Origin: Cedecea lapagei
GTDB lineage: Bacteria; Pseudomonadota; Gammaproteobacteria; Enterobacterales; Enterobacteriaceae
Length of the DNA stretch: 64,000 bases
NCBI RefSeq assembly: GCF_900635955.1
Contig: NZ_LR134201.1
Span: forward strand, 1,426,001 to 1,490,000
Direction: 5' to 3'
Positions 18,055 through 27,844 of this stretch are shown here, in pieces (the stretch's first letter is position 1; each line of letters starts with the position of its first letter). A model generated the notes under the pieces. The model searched no databases, was not told the DNA's origin, and worked only from the letters and a program-made list of their open reading frames with translations. Made by a program: the position numbers and the translations under genes.

Positions 18055-18801
18055 CTAGCCACAAACTTCACACTGCGGGTGACGCGCCAGCTTCATCTCT
18101 CTGAACTGGCAGGTCATCGCATCGTAAAGCACGATTTTACCGCGGGCCGGCGTGCCGTAGTTTGCCAGCAGCTTAATGGCCTCCATGGCTTCCAGCGAGC
18201 CAACGATCCCGACCAGGGGAGCCATCACGCCCGCCTCCACGCAGCTCAGCGTGCTTTCCCCAAACAGGCGGCTCAGACAGCGGTAGCAGGGCTCATTTTC
18301 CTGGTACGTGAATACGCTAATCTGGCCCTCCATGCGGATTGCTGCCCCGGAAACCAGCGGCGTTTTATGCTGATGGCAGCAGCGATTTAGCTGATTGCGG
18401 ATGGTCACGTTATCCGTGCAGTCCAGCACGACATCATGCCTGGCGACCAGCTCATCAAGCTGCGGTTCGTCAAGCAGCGCATTCACCGCCTCAAGCTGGA
18501 TGTGTGGATTGATCGCCGCCAGTGAATCTCGCGCGGAATCTACCTTAGGTTTACCGATGGTCGCATCGCTGTGCAGCGTTTGTCGCTGAAGGTTGGAGAG
18601 CGAAACGGTATCGAAATCGAGCAGGGTAAGATGCCCCACGCCTGCCGCCGCCAGATACTGTGCCGCAGCGCAGCCCAGCCCGCCAAGCCCGACGATGAGA
18701 ACCCGCGAGGCTTTCAGCTTCTCCTGGCCATCAAAGTCAAAGCCGCGCAGCACAATCTGGCGGTTATAGCGCAGCATTTCTTCATCGCTCAGCTCAACCA
18801 T
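18055..18801 (-). CDS. moeB: Molybdopterin-synthase adenylyltransferase MoeB
   Basis: Adenylates the C terminus of MoaD so it can be thiocarboxylated for molybdopterin synthesis. 248 residues with ThiF/E1-like Rossmann ATP site GLGGLGCAAAQYL, the RQ contact motif in SNLQRQTLHSDA and the zinc cysteines CYRC and CEVCG. The start is the ATG at 18801 (MVELSDEEMLRYNRQ), matching E. coli; longer in-frame extensions overlap moeA. Only one base separates it from the moeA stop, so moeAB is a coupled operon. Confidence 0.96.
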   Translation of the reverse strand: MVELSDEEMLRYNRQIVLRGFDFDGQEKLKASRVLIVGLGGLGCAAAQYLAAAGVGHLTLLDFDTVSLSNLQRQTLHSDATIGKPKVDSARDSLAAINPHIQLEAVNALLDEPQLDELVARHDVVLDCTDNVTIRNQLNRCCHQHKTPLVSGAAIRMEGQISVFTYQENEPCYRCLSRLFGESTLSCVEAGVMAPLVGIVGSLEAMEAIKLLANYGTPARGKIVLYDAMTCQFREMKLARHPQCEVCG

Positions 18802-18802
18802 C

Positions 18803-20035
18803 TCAGCCTCCGAGCAGCGGGTTAAACGGTTCGACCTCAACCCATTCTCCGGCTTCAACATTGCCGCGCTCTCGCTCCAGCACCACAAAGCAGTTGGCCT
18901 GGCTAAAGGAGCTGAAAATATGCGAGCCCTGGTGCCCGGTGCTCAGCACCTCAAGCTCACCCTGCTCATTGCGACGCAGAATGCCGCGCTGGAAGTCGAG
19001 GCGGCCCGGTGATTTCTTCAGTTTGCCGACGGTGCGCACGCGCATTCGCGGAGGAAGAGGGCTGCTCAGCTGGCCGCTCAGTTTTGCCAGCAGCGGCTGC
19101 ACCAACTGGTAGAAGGTCAGCGCAGCTGAAACCGGGTTACCCGGCAGGCCGCAGAACCAGCTGTTTTTGAGGCGTCCAAAAGCAAAAGGTTTGCCCGGCT
19201 TAATCGCCAGCTTCCAGAAGCCCACTTCGCCCAGCTCTTCGAGAATTTGTTTGGTGTAATCAGCTTCGCCCACTGAAACGCCGCCGCTGCTGATGACGAC
19301 GTCTGCCCGGCTGTCCGCCTCTTTAAACACCGCGCGAAGCGCATCCTGATCGTCACGAACAATGCCGAGGTCAATGACTTCGCAGCCCAGCTGCTCCAGC
19401 ATGATGTGTACCGCCAGGCGGTTGGTATCGTAAATCTGGCCTTCGGCCAGCGGCTGGCCTGGGAGCTGGAGTTCGTCTCCGGTAGAAAACACCGCCGCAC
19501 GCACTTTGCGATGGACCTTAACCTCCGGGATGCCGAGGGAGGCAATCAGCGGCAGTTCAGCTGCGGTCAGCTTCAGGCCTGCTGCCAGCACGCTGGCGCC
19601 CTGGCGGATATCCTCGCCACGGCGGCGAATATTTTGGCCATTCTTCACGACGGCGTTAAAACGCACGCCGCTTTCGGTCACTTCTGTCTCTTCCTGCATC
19701 ACTACGGCTTCTGCCCCGGCAGGAATCGGCGCGCCGGTCATGATGCGTACGCAGGTGCCCGCAGGCCATTCATCGCTGAACGGCTGCCCGGCAAAGGCTT
19801 TACCCGCAACAGGCAGCGCGCCGCCGGCTTTGATATCTGCCAGCCGCACCGCATACCCGTCCATCGCTGAATTGTCGAAACCCGGGACATCAAGCGGAGA
19901 GAAAACGGGGGCGGCGGTGATGCGGCCCGTAGCCTGCAGCAGCGGCAGGGTTTCCGTTTCGGACAACGGGTGAATACGGGACAGCATCTGTTCAAGCGCG
20001 GTTTCAAGCGGGATCAGCCCGGCGGTAAATTCCAT
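18803..20035 (-). CDS. moeA: Molybdopterin molybdenumtransferase MoeA
   Basis: Inserts molybdate into adenylylated molybdopterin. 410 residues; domain order is MoeA N-terminal region (DVPGFDNSAMDGYAVR), the central MoaB/Mog-like domain with SSGGVSVGEADYTK, and the C-terminal domain. The ATG at 20035 (MEFTAGLIPLETALEQML) agrees with E. coli; a start 24 bases upstream also exists. It precedes moeB. The 212-base gap to apeE contains both divergent promoters. Confidence 0.96.
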   Translation of the reverse strand: MEFTAGLIPLETALEQMLSRIHPLSETETLPLLQATGRITAAPVFSPLDVPGFDNSAMDGYAVRLADIKAGGALPVAGKAFAGQPFSDEWPAGTCVRIMTGAPIPAGAEAVVMQEETEVTESGVRFNAVVKNGQNIRRRGEDIRQGASVLAAGLKLTAAELPLIASLGIPEVKVHRKVRAAVFSTGDELQLPGQPLAEGQIYDTNRLAVHIMLEQLGCEVIDLGIVRDDQDALRAVFKEADSRADVVISSGGVSVGEADYTKQILEELGEVGFWKLAIKPGKPFAFGRLKNSWFCGLPGNPVSAALTFYQLVQPLLAKLSGQLSSPLPPRMRVRTVGKLKKSPGRLDFQRGILRRNEQGELEVLSTGHQGSHIFSSFSQANCFVVLERERGNVEAGEWVEVEPFNPLLGG

Positions 20036-20247
20036 TCGTGGCTCCTGGAGCAGGGACAAAATAAGGGCTTAGTATGGCAGAAAACGCCGCCAGGCGGCAT
20101 GTCCGGGATCAGCAAAAAAACGCCGGCCAGCGGCCAGATATGCGTTACATCACGTTGTCACGTTTCTTCTTTACGCTCGGTCTGCGCGTAAACAGCCATT
20201 GGCTATAGTCATGGTGGCTACTACAAAACCTCTGCAAGGAAGAACTG

Positions 20248-22224
20248 ATGATAAGAAAACCAAAAGTATTTCCATTCAGTATGCTGGCTATCGCTGTGGG
20301 CTTCACTTCATCCACCTTTGCCTTTGATTCACTCACCGTATTTGGCGACAGTCTCAGCGATACCGGCAACAACGGGCGCTGGACCTGGAACAGCAGCCAG
20401 AACAAGCTCTACGACGAACAGCTTGCCGGGCGCTATGGCCTGACGTTAACGCCATCCCGCGAGGGCGGCAGCAACTATGCCGCAGGTGGGGGCACCGCGG
20501 TGCCAGCGCTGAACCCGGCAGATAATACCCAAAACCAGGTGCAGCGCTACCTGAGCCAGACCGGCGGACGTGCAGACGGCAACGGTTTATACATTCACTG
20601 GATAGGCGGAAACGACCTTGCCGCGGCCGCCACGCAGCCTGCGCTTGCGCAGGGAATTGCCGCCAACAGCGCGGCCAACGCTGCGGCTCAGGTTGGCGCT
20701 TTACTTGATGCCGGAGCCGGGCTGGTGGTGGTGCCGAATGTCCCGAATATCGGGGCAACACCAACGCTGATGGAGCTGGTGCTTAGCGCGGGGCTGGGCG
20801 CGGCGGCAACGCCGGCCATCCAGGCCGCCTATGCCTCTCTTGATGCGGCGCAAACCCCTGACCTCGCGAGCCGCCAGCAGGCGATTCATCAGGCGTTGCA
20901 GGCGGCGGCTTACGTCGTCAGCGCTAACCCGCTTATTCAGCAGGGCGTCGCCGCTCAGCTCATCGCCGCCTACGACGAGGCCGTGCAGCAGGCTTCTCTG
21001 CTCACCACGTTTTACAATAGCGCCGAGGATCGGGCTTTGCTGCAGCATGGAGGCAATATTGCGCGGGCGGATATCAACGGCGTCTTCCAGGAGATCCTTG
21101 CCAACCCTCAGGCATTCGGCCTGACCAACACCGCCGGGATGGCCTGTCCACCTGGCGTTGCGGCCACCGACTGCACAAGCTCAACGCCAGGATTTAATGC
21201 TGCTCAGGATTATTTATTTGCCGACCACTTCCACCCCGGCCCGCAGGTACACAGCATTATTGCCCAATATATTGAGTCGATTATCGCCGCGCCGGCGCAG
21301 GTGACACGTCTTAACCAGGGGACCCAGGCGATGGTGCGCGGCAGCCGGGCAACCCTCGACAGCCGCTATCAGCAGCTGCGGCATGGCGATAACGCGGCAG
21401 GTACACTGGGCGTGTTCGGCGGCTACAGCGGCGGTTATCAGCGTTACAGCGGAAAGAGTGACACCGGGGACGGCAAAGGGAACACCAATAACCTGACCGT
21501 CGGGCTCGACTACCAGCTGAATGAAAACGTGGTACTGGGGGGATTGATAGCCGGTTCGCTGGACAACCAGCGCCCGGAGGATAACTATCGCTTCGACACA
21601 CGAGGTTTTCAGGCCGCGCTCTTTGGTCAGCTCAGGGCAGGGCAGGCCTGGCTGAACGGCGACGTGCATTATCTCTCTGCGGATTTCACCAATATTCAGC
21701 GCGATATCACGCTGGGGCAGCTAACCCGCACCGAAAAAGGTGATACCGATGGCAGGCTCTATGGTGCGAGATTAACGGCTGGCTACGATATTCCCGTCAC
21801 GAACTGGCTGACCACGGGGCCGATGTTGCAATACGCCTGGGACTACAGCCACGTAAATGGCTACGGTGAAAAGGGGAGCAGCAGCACCGCCATGCGTTTT
21901 GGCGACCAGAACGGTCATTCACAAATCGGCAGCGCGGGCTGGCGAGTGGACACTAAGCTGGGGGCCATTAATCCTTGGGCGCAGGCAAGCTACCGTCATC
22001 AATTTGGGGATGACAACTACCGTGCGAACGGCGGCTTAAAATCCACGGCGCTGACCTTCAGCCGCAGCGGCGAAGCGGTGGATAAAAACTGGGCAGATAT
22101 TGCCGTCGGGGCCGATATGCCGCTCTCTGATACCGTCTCTGCTTTTGCGGCGGTGTCACAAACGGCCGGTTTAAGCGACGGTAACCAGACCAGCTATAAC
22201 GTGGGGATCAGCGCGAAGTTCTAA
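20248..22224 (+). CDS. apeE: GDSL esterase autotransporter ApeE
   Basis: Outer-membrane esterase of 658 residues, matching the Salmonella ApeE type. Signal peptide about 1-25. SGNH/GDSL hydrolase passenger: GDSL serine S35 in FGDSLSDTGNNG, the GGND block, and catalytic D326/H329 in DHFHPG. The C-terminal ~270 residues form an autotransporter beta-barrel with alternating aromatic strands and a terminal phenylalanine (SYNVGISAKF). The passenger is unusually alanine-rich. It is known in Salmonella to hydrolyse fatty-acid esters at the surface and to be induced by phosphate limitation. I found no clear Pho box. A hairpin follows. Confidence 0.9.
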   Translation: MIRKPKVFPFSMLAIAVGFTSSTFAFDSLTVFGDSLSDTGNNGRWTWNSSQNKLYDEQLAGRYGLTLTPSREGGSNYAAGGGTAVPALNPADNTQNQVQRYLSQTGGRADGNGLYIHWIGGNDLAAAATQPALAQGIAANSAANAAAQVGALLDAGAGLVVVPNVPNIGATPTLMELVLSAGLGAAATPAIQAAYASLDAAQTPDLASRQQAIHQALQAAAYVVSANPLIQQGVAAQLIAAYDEAVQQASLLTTFYNSAEDRALLQHGGNIARADINGVFQEILANPQAFGLTNTAGMACPPGVAATDCTSSTPGFNAAQDYLFADHFHPGPQVHSIIAQYIESIIAAPAQVTRLNQGTQAMVRGSRATLDSRYQQLRHGDNAAGTLGVFGGYSGGYQRYSGKSDTGDGKGNTNNLTVGLDYQLNENVVLGGLIAGSLDNQRPEDNYRFDTRGFQAALFGQLRAGQAWLNGDVHYLSADFTNIQRDITLGQLTRTEKGDTDGRLYGARLTAGYDIPVTNWLTTGPMLQYAWDYSHVNGYGEKGSSSTAMRFGDQNGHSQIGSAGWRVDTKLGAINPWAQASYRHQFGDDNYRANGGLKSTALTFSRSGEAVDKNWADIAVGADMPLSDTVSAFAAVSQTAGLSDGNQTSYNVGISAKF

Positions 22225-22244
22225 GATTTTGTTATTACCTGAAA

Positions 22245-22275
22245 AAGGGCGACTTTAGTTTCAAAAGTCGCCCTT
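22245..22275 (+). terminator. Hairpin terminator after apeE
   Basis: AAGGGCGACTTT / AAAGTCGCCCTT, a 12-bp perfect stem with a seven-base loop 20 bases after the stop. The T tail is weak on the plus strand. Confidence 0.75.
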
Positions 22276-22438
22276 GTCTGCTGCCACCGGGGCTGCCTGC
22301 GCCTCGCCGGGCAAAGTCAATTTTCTTTACAACACTTTTACGTCTTTCTATATTCAAAAATCGTATCAATGTTTGGCAACGATTCTGATATTTATAGAAA
22401 AAACGTTGTCAGATGCCACTTTCTACAGGCAATGCCGA

Positions 22439-23392
22439 ATGACCAAAGCCGTTATCGCTATCCATGGCGGGGCCGGAGCCCTGACCCGCGCGCAGCTGAC
22501 GCCGGAAAAAGAGCAGCAGTTTATCCGCGCGCTATCCGCAATAGTGGAAGCCGGGCAGCAGATCCTCGAGCAAGGCGGCAGCGCGCTGGACGCCGTAACC
22601 GAGGCGGTACGCCTGCTGGAAGAGTGTCCGCTTTTCAACGCGGGGATCGGGTCGGTTTTCACCAGCGAGGGCAGACATGAGCTTGATGCCTGCGTGATGG
22701 ACGGCAACAGCCTGGATGCCGGGGCCGTGGCGGGCGTCAGCCATATTCGTAACCCGATTCTTGCGGCCAGGCTGGTGCTGGAAAACAGCCCGCACGTGCT
22801 GATGATTGGCGAAGGGGCGGAACGTTTTGCCGTGCAGCAAGGCCTTGAGCCGGTAGCGGAAACGCTTTTTTCGACCGAGGAGCGCTACCAGCAGCTGCTT
22901 CGCGCCCGTGAAAGCCAGCAAACGCTGCTGGATCATGACGGAGCAGAGCCGATAGATGCCGATACGAAGTTTGGCACGGTAGGCGCAGTGGCGCTGGATA
23001 AACGCGGTAACCTCGCCGCGGCGACCTCCACCGGCGGGATGACCAATAAACTGCCGGGCCGGGTGGGCGATTCGCCGCTGGTTGGTGCGGGCTGCTACGC
23101 CAATAACGCCAACGTGGCGGTCTCCTGCACCGGCACCGGAGAAGTCTTTATACGCACGCTTGCGGCCTATGATATTGCTGCCCTGATGGAGTATGCCGGG
23201 CTAAGCCTGCAGCAGGCTGCCGAACGTGTGGTGATGGAAAAACTGCCCGCCCTGGGCGGCAGCGGCGGCATGATTGCCATCGACAATCAGGGTAACGTCG
23301 CGCTGCCGTTTAACAGCGAAGGGATGTACCGCGGCTTTGGTTTTGTGGGCGATGCCCCTAATGTAGGAATTTATCGTGACCAGGAGAGTTAA
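22439..23392 (+). CDS. iaaA: Beta-aspartyl-peptidase/isoaspartyl peptidase IaaA
   Basis: N-terminal-nucleophile hydrolase (317 residues) that cleaves isoaspartyl dipeptides and has asparaginase activity. The precursor is processed before the catalytic threonine in KFGTVGAVALDKRGN. Other family motifs: AIHGGAGAL near the N terminus, ATSTGGMTNKLPGRVGDSP and GTGEVFIR. The start at ATG 22439 (MTKAVIAIHGGAGA) matches E. coli. It overlaps gsiA by one base (TAATG), so it heads the iaaA-gsiABCD operon. Upstream 22276-22438 carries only promoter sequence. Confidence 0.95.
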   Translation: MTKAVIAIHGGAGALTRAQLTPEKEQQFIRALSAIVEAGQQILEQGGSALDAVTEAVRLLEECPLFNAGIGSVFTSEGRHELDACVMDGNSLDAGAVAGVSHIRNPILAARLVLENSPHVLMIGEGAERFAVQQGLEPVAETLFSTEERYQQLLRARESQQTLLDHDGAEPIDADTKFGTVGAVALDKRGNLAAATSTGGMTNKLPGRVGDSPLVGAGCYANNANVAVSCTGTGEVFIRTLAAYDIAALMEYAGLSLQQAAERVVMEKLPALGGSGGMIAIDNQGNVALPFNSEGMYRGFGFVGDAPNVGIYRDQES

Positions 23393-25266
23393 TGCCGCAC
23401 AGTCATGAGCTGCCGGACGAGCAGGTGCTCGCCGTTAGCGATCTCAATATTCGTTTTCGCCAGCAGCAGCAGGTCACCGAGGCTGTGCGTCACCTGTCGC
23501 TGACCCTTAACCGCGGCGAAACGCTGGCGATTGTTGGCGAGTCGGGTTCCGGAAAGTCGGTGACGGCGATGGCGCTGATGCGCCTGCTGGAGCAGGGTGG
23601 CGGCCAGGCTGAGTGCGAGAAGCTGCTGCTGCGACGCCGCAACGGCGAAGTGATCAACCTCCCCGAGCTAAGCAGCGCGCAGATGCGTCGCGTTCGCGGC
23701 GCGGATGTAGCGATGATTTTCCAGGAGCCGATGACCTCGCTAAATCCGGTGTTCACCGTCGGCGAGCAGATTGCCGAATCCATTCGTTTACATCAAAAGC
23801 TTGACGGGCGCGCGGCGCTGGCTGAAGCAAGGCGTATGCTTGAGCGCGTTCGCATTCCCGAAGCTCAGGCCATCCTGAACCGCTACCCACACCAGCTTTC
23901 CGGCGGTATGCGCCAGCGAGTGATGATAGCCATGGCGCTCTCCTGCCGCCCGGCGGTGCTGATTGCCGATGAGCCGACAACCGCTCTCGACGTGACTATT
24001 CAGGCACAAATTCTGCAGCTTATTCAGGTGCTGCAGGATGAAATGCAGATGGGGGTGATTTTTATCACCCACGATATGGGCGTGGTAGCCGATATTGCCG
24101 ATCGCGTGCTGGTGATGTACCGGGGTGAAGCGGTGGAGACCGGCACCGTTGAGCAAATATTCCAGAATCCGCAGCACGATTATACTCGTGCCTTACTGGC
24201 CGCCGTCCCGCGTCTGGGGGCCATGAACGGCAGCGATTTGCCGCGTAAATTTCCGCTGATGGTGCCGGGAAAAGAGGGCCAGCAGGAGCCGGAAACCGAG
24301 CAGGATACCATTCCTCAGGGGGCCAGGCCGGTGCTGGAAGTGCGCGACCTGGTGACCCGCTTTCCGCTGCGCAGCGGAATATTCAACCGCGTGACCCGCC
24401 AGGTTCATGCCGTGGAAAAGGTGAGCTTTGATTTACTGCCCGGCGAGACTCTGTCGCTGGTGGGAGAGTCCGGCTGCGGCAAATCGACCACCGGGCGCTC
24501 GCTGCTGCGGCTGGTTGAAACCCAGGGCGGCACCATCACCTTTAACGGTCAGCGTATTGATAATTTGCCTAACGGCGACCTGCAGCATGTACGCAAAGAT
24601 ATTCAGTTTATTTTCCAGGATCCGTATGCCTCGCTGGACCCGCGCCAGACGGTGGGGTACTCCATTATGGAGCCGCTGCTGGTTCACCATGCTATGCCAA
24701 AAGATGAGGCTCAGCAGCGTGTTGCCTGGCTGCTTGAGCGCGTGGGGCTGCAGCCGGAACACGCCTGGCGGTATCCGCATGAATTCTCCGGTGGCCAGCG
24801 TCAGAGGGTCTGTATCGCCCGCGCGCTGGCGCTGAACCCGAAGGTGGTGATCGCCGACGAGTCCGTCTCCGCGCTGGACGTTTCGATTCGGGCGCAGATA
24901 GTTAACCTGCTGCTCGACCTGCAGCGCGAGTTCGGCATCGCTTTCCTGTTTATCTCCCACGACATGGCCGTCGTGGAGCGCATCAGCCATCGCGTGGCGG
25001 TGATGTACCTGGGCCAGATTGTTGAAATTGGCCCGCGCCGCGCGGTGTTTGAAAACCCCCAGCACCCGTATACCCGCAAGCTCATGGCGGCGGTGCCGGT
25101 GGCTGACCCAACCCGTAAGGGACGCAAACCCGTATTAGTGTCTGACGAGATCCCCAGTGCCACACGCAGCCTGGGGGATGAACCGCACGTAGCACCGCTG
25201 GTTGCGGTGGGGCCCGGGCATTTTGTCGCCCGCCATCCCATCGGCAGCAGTGAAAATCGCCTCTAA
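23392..25266 (+). CDS. gsiA: Glutathione ABC transporter ATP-binding protein GsiA
   Basis: Fused two-domain dipeptide-type ATPase of 624 residues. Both halves have Walker A (GESGSGKS near residue 48 and GESGCGKS near 358), signature (LSGGMRQR and FSGGQRQR) and Walker B, and each ends with an oligopeptide/dipeptide C-terminal extension. It energises glutathione import by GsiBCD. The start codon overlaps the iaaA stop. Confidence 0.96.
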   Translation: MPHSHELPDEQVLAVSDLNIRFRQQQQVTEAVRHLSLTLNRGETLAIVGESGSGKSVTAMALMRLLEQGGGQAECEKLLLRRRNGEVINLPELSSAQMRRVRGADVAMIFQEPMTSLNPVFTVGEQIAESIRLHQKLDGRAALAEARRMLERVRIPEAQAILNRYPHQLSGGMRQRVMIAMALSCRPAVLIADEPTTALDVTIQAQILQLIQVLQDEMQMGVIFITHDMGVVADIADRVLVMYRGEAVETGTVEQIFQNPQHDYTRALLAAVPRLGAMNGSDLPRKFPLMVPGKEGQQEPETEQDTIPQGARPVLEVRDLVTRFPLRSGIFNRVTRQVHAVEKVSFDLLPGETLSLVGESGCGKSTTGRSLLRLVETQGGTITFNGQRIDNLPNGDLQHVRKDIQFIFQDPYASLDPRQTVGYSIMEPLLVHHAMPKDEAQQRVAWLLERVGLQPEHAWRYPHEFSGGQRQRVCIARALALNPKVVIADESVSALDVSIRAQIVNLLLDLQREFGIAFLFISHDMAVVERISHRVAVMYLGQIVEIGPRRAVFENPQHPYTRKLMAAVPVADPTRKGRKPVLVSDEIPSATRSLGDEPHVAPLVAVGPGHFVARHPIGSSENRL

Positions 25267-25278
25267 AGGAAAACAATA

Positions 25279-26817
25279 ATGACAGCTAACACAACGCAAA
25301 AATGGCTGCTGGCGGCGGGACTGGTCTCCGCCGTTATCGCCACGCCCGCTCTCGCGGCTAAAGATGTCGTCGTAGCGGTAGCCTCAAACTTCACCACGCT
25401 CGATCCGTACGATGCTAACGACACGCTGTCGCAGGCGGTGGCGAAGTCGTTTTATCAGGGCTTATTCGGGCTCGATAAAGACATGAAGCTGCAGAACGTG
25501 CTGGCGGAGAGCTACAAGGTCTCCGATGACGGTCTGGTATACACCATCAAATTACGTTCTGGCGTGAAGTTCCAGGACGGCACCGACTTCAACGCCGAGG
25601 CGGTAAAAGCTAACCTTGACCGCGCCAGCAACCCGGATAACCACCTCAAGCGCTATAACCTGTATAAAACGATCGCCAAAACCGAAGCGGTCGATCCTTC
25701 GACGGTAAAAATCACCTTAAAAGAGCCGTTCTCGGCGTTTATCAATATCCTGGCTCACCCGGCGACGGCGATGATCTCTCCGGCGGCGCTGCAAAAGTAC
25801 GGCAAAGATATCGGCTTCCATCCGGTGGGTACCGGCCCGTATCAGCTGGACACCTGGAATCAGACCGACTTTGTGAAGGTGAAGAAATTCGCCGGTTACT
25901 GGCAGCAGGGCCTGCCGAAGCTGGACAGCATTACCTGGCGTCCGGTAGTCGATAACAACACCCGTGCGGCGATGCTGCAAACCGGCGAAGCGCAGTTTGC
26001 GTTCCCGATTCCTTACGAGCAGGCCGGCGTGCTGGAGAAAAACAGCAAGCTTGAGCTGGTGGCTTCCCCGTCTATCATGCAGCGCTATATCAGCATGAAC
26101 GTGACGCAAAAGCCGTTTGATAACCCGAAGGTGCGTGAAGCCATTAACTACGCGATCAACCGTCAGGCGCTGGTGAAAGTAGCCTTCTCCGGTTATGCCA
26201 CGCCTGCGGAAGGGGTGGTGCCGCCTTCCATCGCCTATTCCGAAAAATTTAAACCCTGGCCTTACGATCCGGCCAAGGCTAAAGCGCTGCTGAAAGAAGC
26301 CGGTTTCCCGAACGGCTTTGAAACCACGCTCTGGTCGTCCCATAACCACAGCACCGCGCAGAAAGTTCTGCAGTTCACCCAACAGCAGCTGGCACAGGTC
26401 GGCATCAAAGTGAAAGTGACGGCGATGGACGCCGGGCAGCGCGCGGCAGAAGTGGAGGCTAAAGGGCAGAAAGAGAGCGGCGTAAGGATGTTCTACACCG
26501 GCTGGTCGGCTTCAACCGGCGAGGCCGACTGGTCTCTGTCACCGCTGTTTGCCTCCCAGAACTGGCCGCCAACCTTGTTCAATACCGCGTTCTACAGCAA
26601 TCCTCAGGTGGACAAAGATCTTGCTGATGCGCTGAAAACCACAAAACCAGAAGAGAAAGCGAAGCTGTATAAGGATGCGCAGGAGATCATCTGGAAAGAG
26701 TCTCCGTGGGTGCCTCTGGTAGTGGAAAAGCTGGTTTCAGCCCACAGCAAAAATCTCACCGGGTTCTATGTGATGCCGGACACCGGATTCAGCTTTGATA
26801 ATGCGGATCTGAAGTAG
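25279..26817 (+). CDS. gsiB: Glutathione-binding periplasmic protein GsiB
   Basis: Cluster C (OppA/DppA-like) solute-binding protein, 512 residues, with a signal peptide (about 1-27, ATPALAA). Typical stretches: FYQGLFGLDKDMKLQNVLAE, HPVGTGPYQL and AINYAINRQALVKVAF. It delivers glutathione to the GsiCD permease. It begins 12 bases after gsiA. About 100 bases of palindromic repeat separate it from gsiC, which may allow it to be made in excess over the permeases. Confidence 0.95.
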   Translation: MTANTTQKWLLAAGLVSAVIATPALAAKDVVVAVASNFTTLDPYDANDTLSQAVAKSFYQGLFGLDKDMKLQNVLAESYKVSDDGLVYTIKLRSGVKFQDGTDFNAEAVKANLDRASNPDNHLKRYNLYKTIAKTEAVDPSTVKITLKEPFSAFINILAHPATAMISPAALQKYGKDIGFHPVGTGPYQLDTWNQTDFVKVKKFAGYWQQGLPKLDSITWRPVVDNNTRAAMLQTGEAQFAFPIPYEQAGVLEKNSKLELVASPSIMQRYISMNVTQKPFDNPKVREAINYAINRQALVKVAFSGYATPAEGVVPPSIAYSEKFKPWPYDPAKAKALLKEAGFPNGFETTLWSSHNHSTAQKVLQFTQQQLAQVGIKVKVTAMDAGQRAAEVEAKGQKESGVRMFYTGWSASTGEADWSLSPLFASQNWPPTLFNTAFYSNPQVDKDLADALKTTKPEEKAKLYKDAQEIIWKESPWVPLVVEKLVSAHSKNLTGFYVMPDTGFSFDNADLK

Positions 26818-26827
26818 CGTGATAATG

Positions 26828-26916
26828 ACCCTCACCCCAGCCCTCTCCCTGCAAGGGAGAGGGCGAAAGCGAAATCCGTCTCTGTTCCCTCTTCCCTTTG
26901 GGGAGAGGGTGAGGGG
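26828..26916. repeat. GC-rich palindromic repeat inside the gsi operon (copy B)
   Basis: CCCTCACCCCAGCCCTCTCC and GGGAGAGGG form one hairpin, and CCCTCTTCCC with GGGGAGAGGGTGAGGGG a second. The right edge, GTGAGGGGCCGCG, directly precedes the gsiC ATG at 26922, so its GAGGGG appears to serve as the gsiC ribosome-binding site. It belongs to the same family as the copy at 39274-39363. Confidence 0.85.
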
Positions 26917-26921
26917 CCGCG

Positions 26922-27842
26922 ATGTTTAGCTATTTCCTCAAGCGCCTTTTGGGCCTGATCCCGACACTGTTTATCGTTGCGGTGCTGGTATTTCTGTTCG
27001 TGCACATGTTGCCCGGTGACCCGGCGCGGCTGATTGCCGGCCCAGAGGCCGACGCGACGGTCATTGAACTTGTTCGTAAGCAGCTGGGGCTGGATCAGCC
27101 GCTGTGGCGGCAGTTCCTGCACTACATCACCCATGTTGTGCAGGGCGATTTTGGCACTTCGCTGGTGTCTCGCCGCCCGGTGTCCGAAGAGATTGCCAGC
27201 CGCTTTATGCCTACTCTATGGCTGACGCTGACCAGCATGGCCTGGGCCACGCTGTTTGGCCTGGCGACCGGCATCGTGGCCGCCGTCTGGCGTAACCGCT
27301 GGCCGGACCGCCTGAGCATGACGCTTGCCGTCTCGGGCATTTCATTCCCGGCTTTTGCGCTGGGGATGCTGCTGATGCAGGTTTTCTCGGTTGAATTGGG
27401 CTGGCTTCCCACGGTGGGAGCCGACAGCTGGCAGCACTATATTTTGCCGTCTATCACCCTTGGCGCCGCGGTGGCGGCGGTGATGGCGAGATTCACCCGC
27501 GCGTCGTTTGTGGATGTGCTGCACGAAGATTATATGCGTACCGCCCGGGCAAAAGGCGTGAGCGAAACGCTGATCGTAGTAAAACACGGCCTGCGCAACG
27601 CGATGATCCCGGTGATCACTATGATGGGGCTGCAGTTCGGTTTCCTGCTTGGCGGCTCGATTGTGGTGGAGAAAGTGTTTAACTGGCCGGGGTTAGGGCG
27701 CCTGCTGGTGGATTCGGTGGAGATGCGCGACTACCCGGTTATTCAGGCGGAAGTGCTGCTGTTTTCGCTGGAGTTTATTGTGATCAATTTAGTGGTGGAT
27801 CTGCTGTATGCCGCCATTAACCCGGCCATCAGGTACAAATAA
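26922..27842 (+). CDS. gsiC: Glutathione ABC transporter permease GsiC
   Basis: DppB-type inner-membrane permease, 306 residues, about six helices. The N-terminal MFSYFLKRLLGLIPTLFIVAV and the EAA loop (DYMRTARAKGVSETLIVVKHGLRNAMIPV) are diagnostic. It pairs with GsiD to form the channel. gsiD starts two bases after its stop. Confidence 0.95.
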   Translation: MFSYFLKRLLGLIPTLFIVAVLVFLFVHMLPGDPARLIAGPEADATVIELVRKQLGLDQPLWRQFLHYITHVVQGDFGTSLVSRRPVSEEIASRFMPTLWLTLTSMAWATLFGLATGIVAAVWRNRWPDRLSMTLAVSGISFPAFALGMLLMQVFSVELGWLPTVGADSWQHYILPSITLGAAVAAVMARFTRASFVDVLHEDYMRTARAKGVSETLIVVKHGLRNAMIPVITMMGLQFGFLLGGSIVVEKVFNWPGLGRLLVDSVEMRDYPVIQAEVLLFSLEFIVINLVVDLLYAAINPAIRYK

Positions 27843-27844
27843 GG

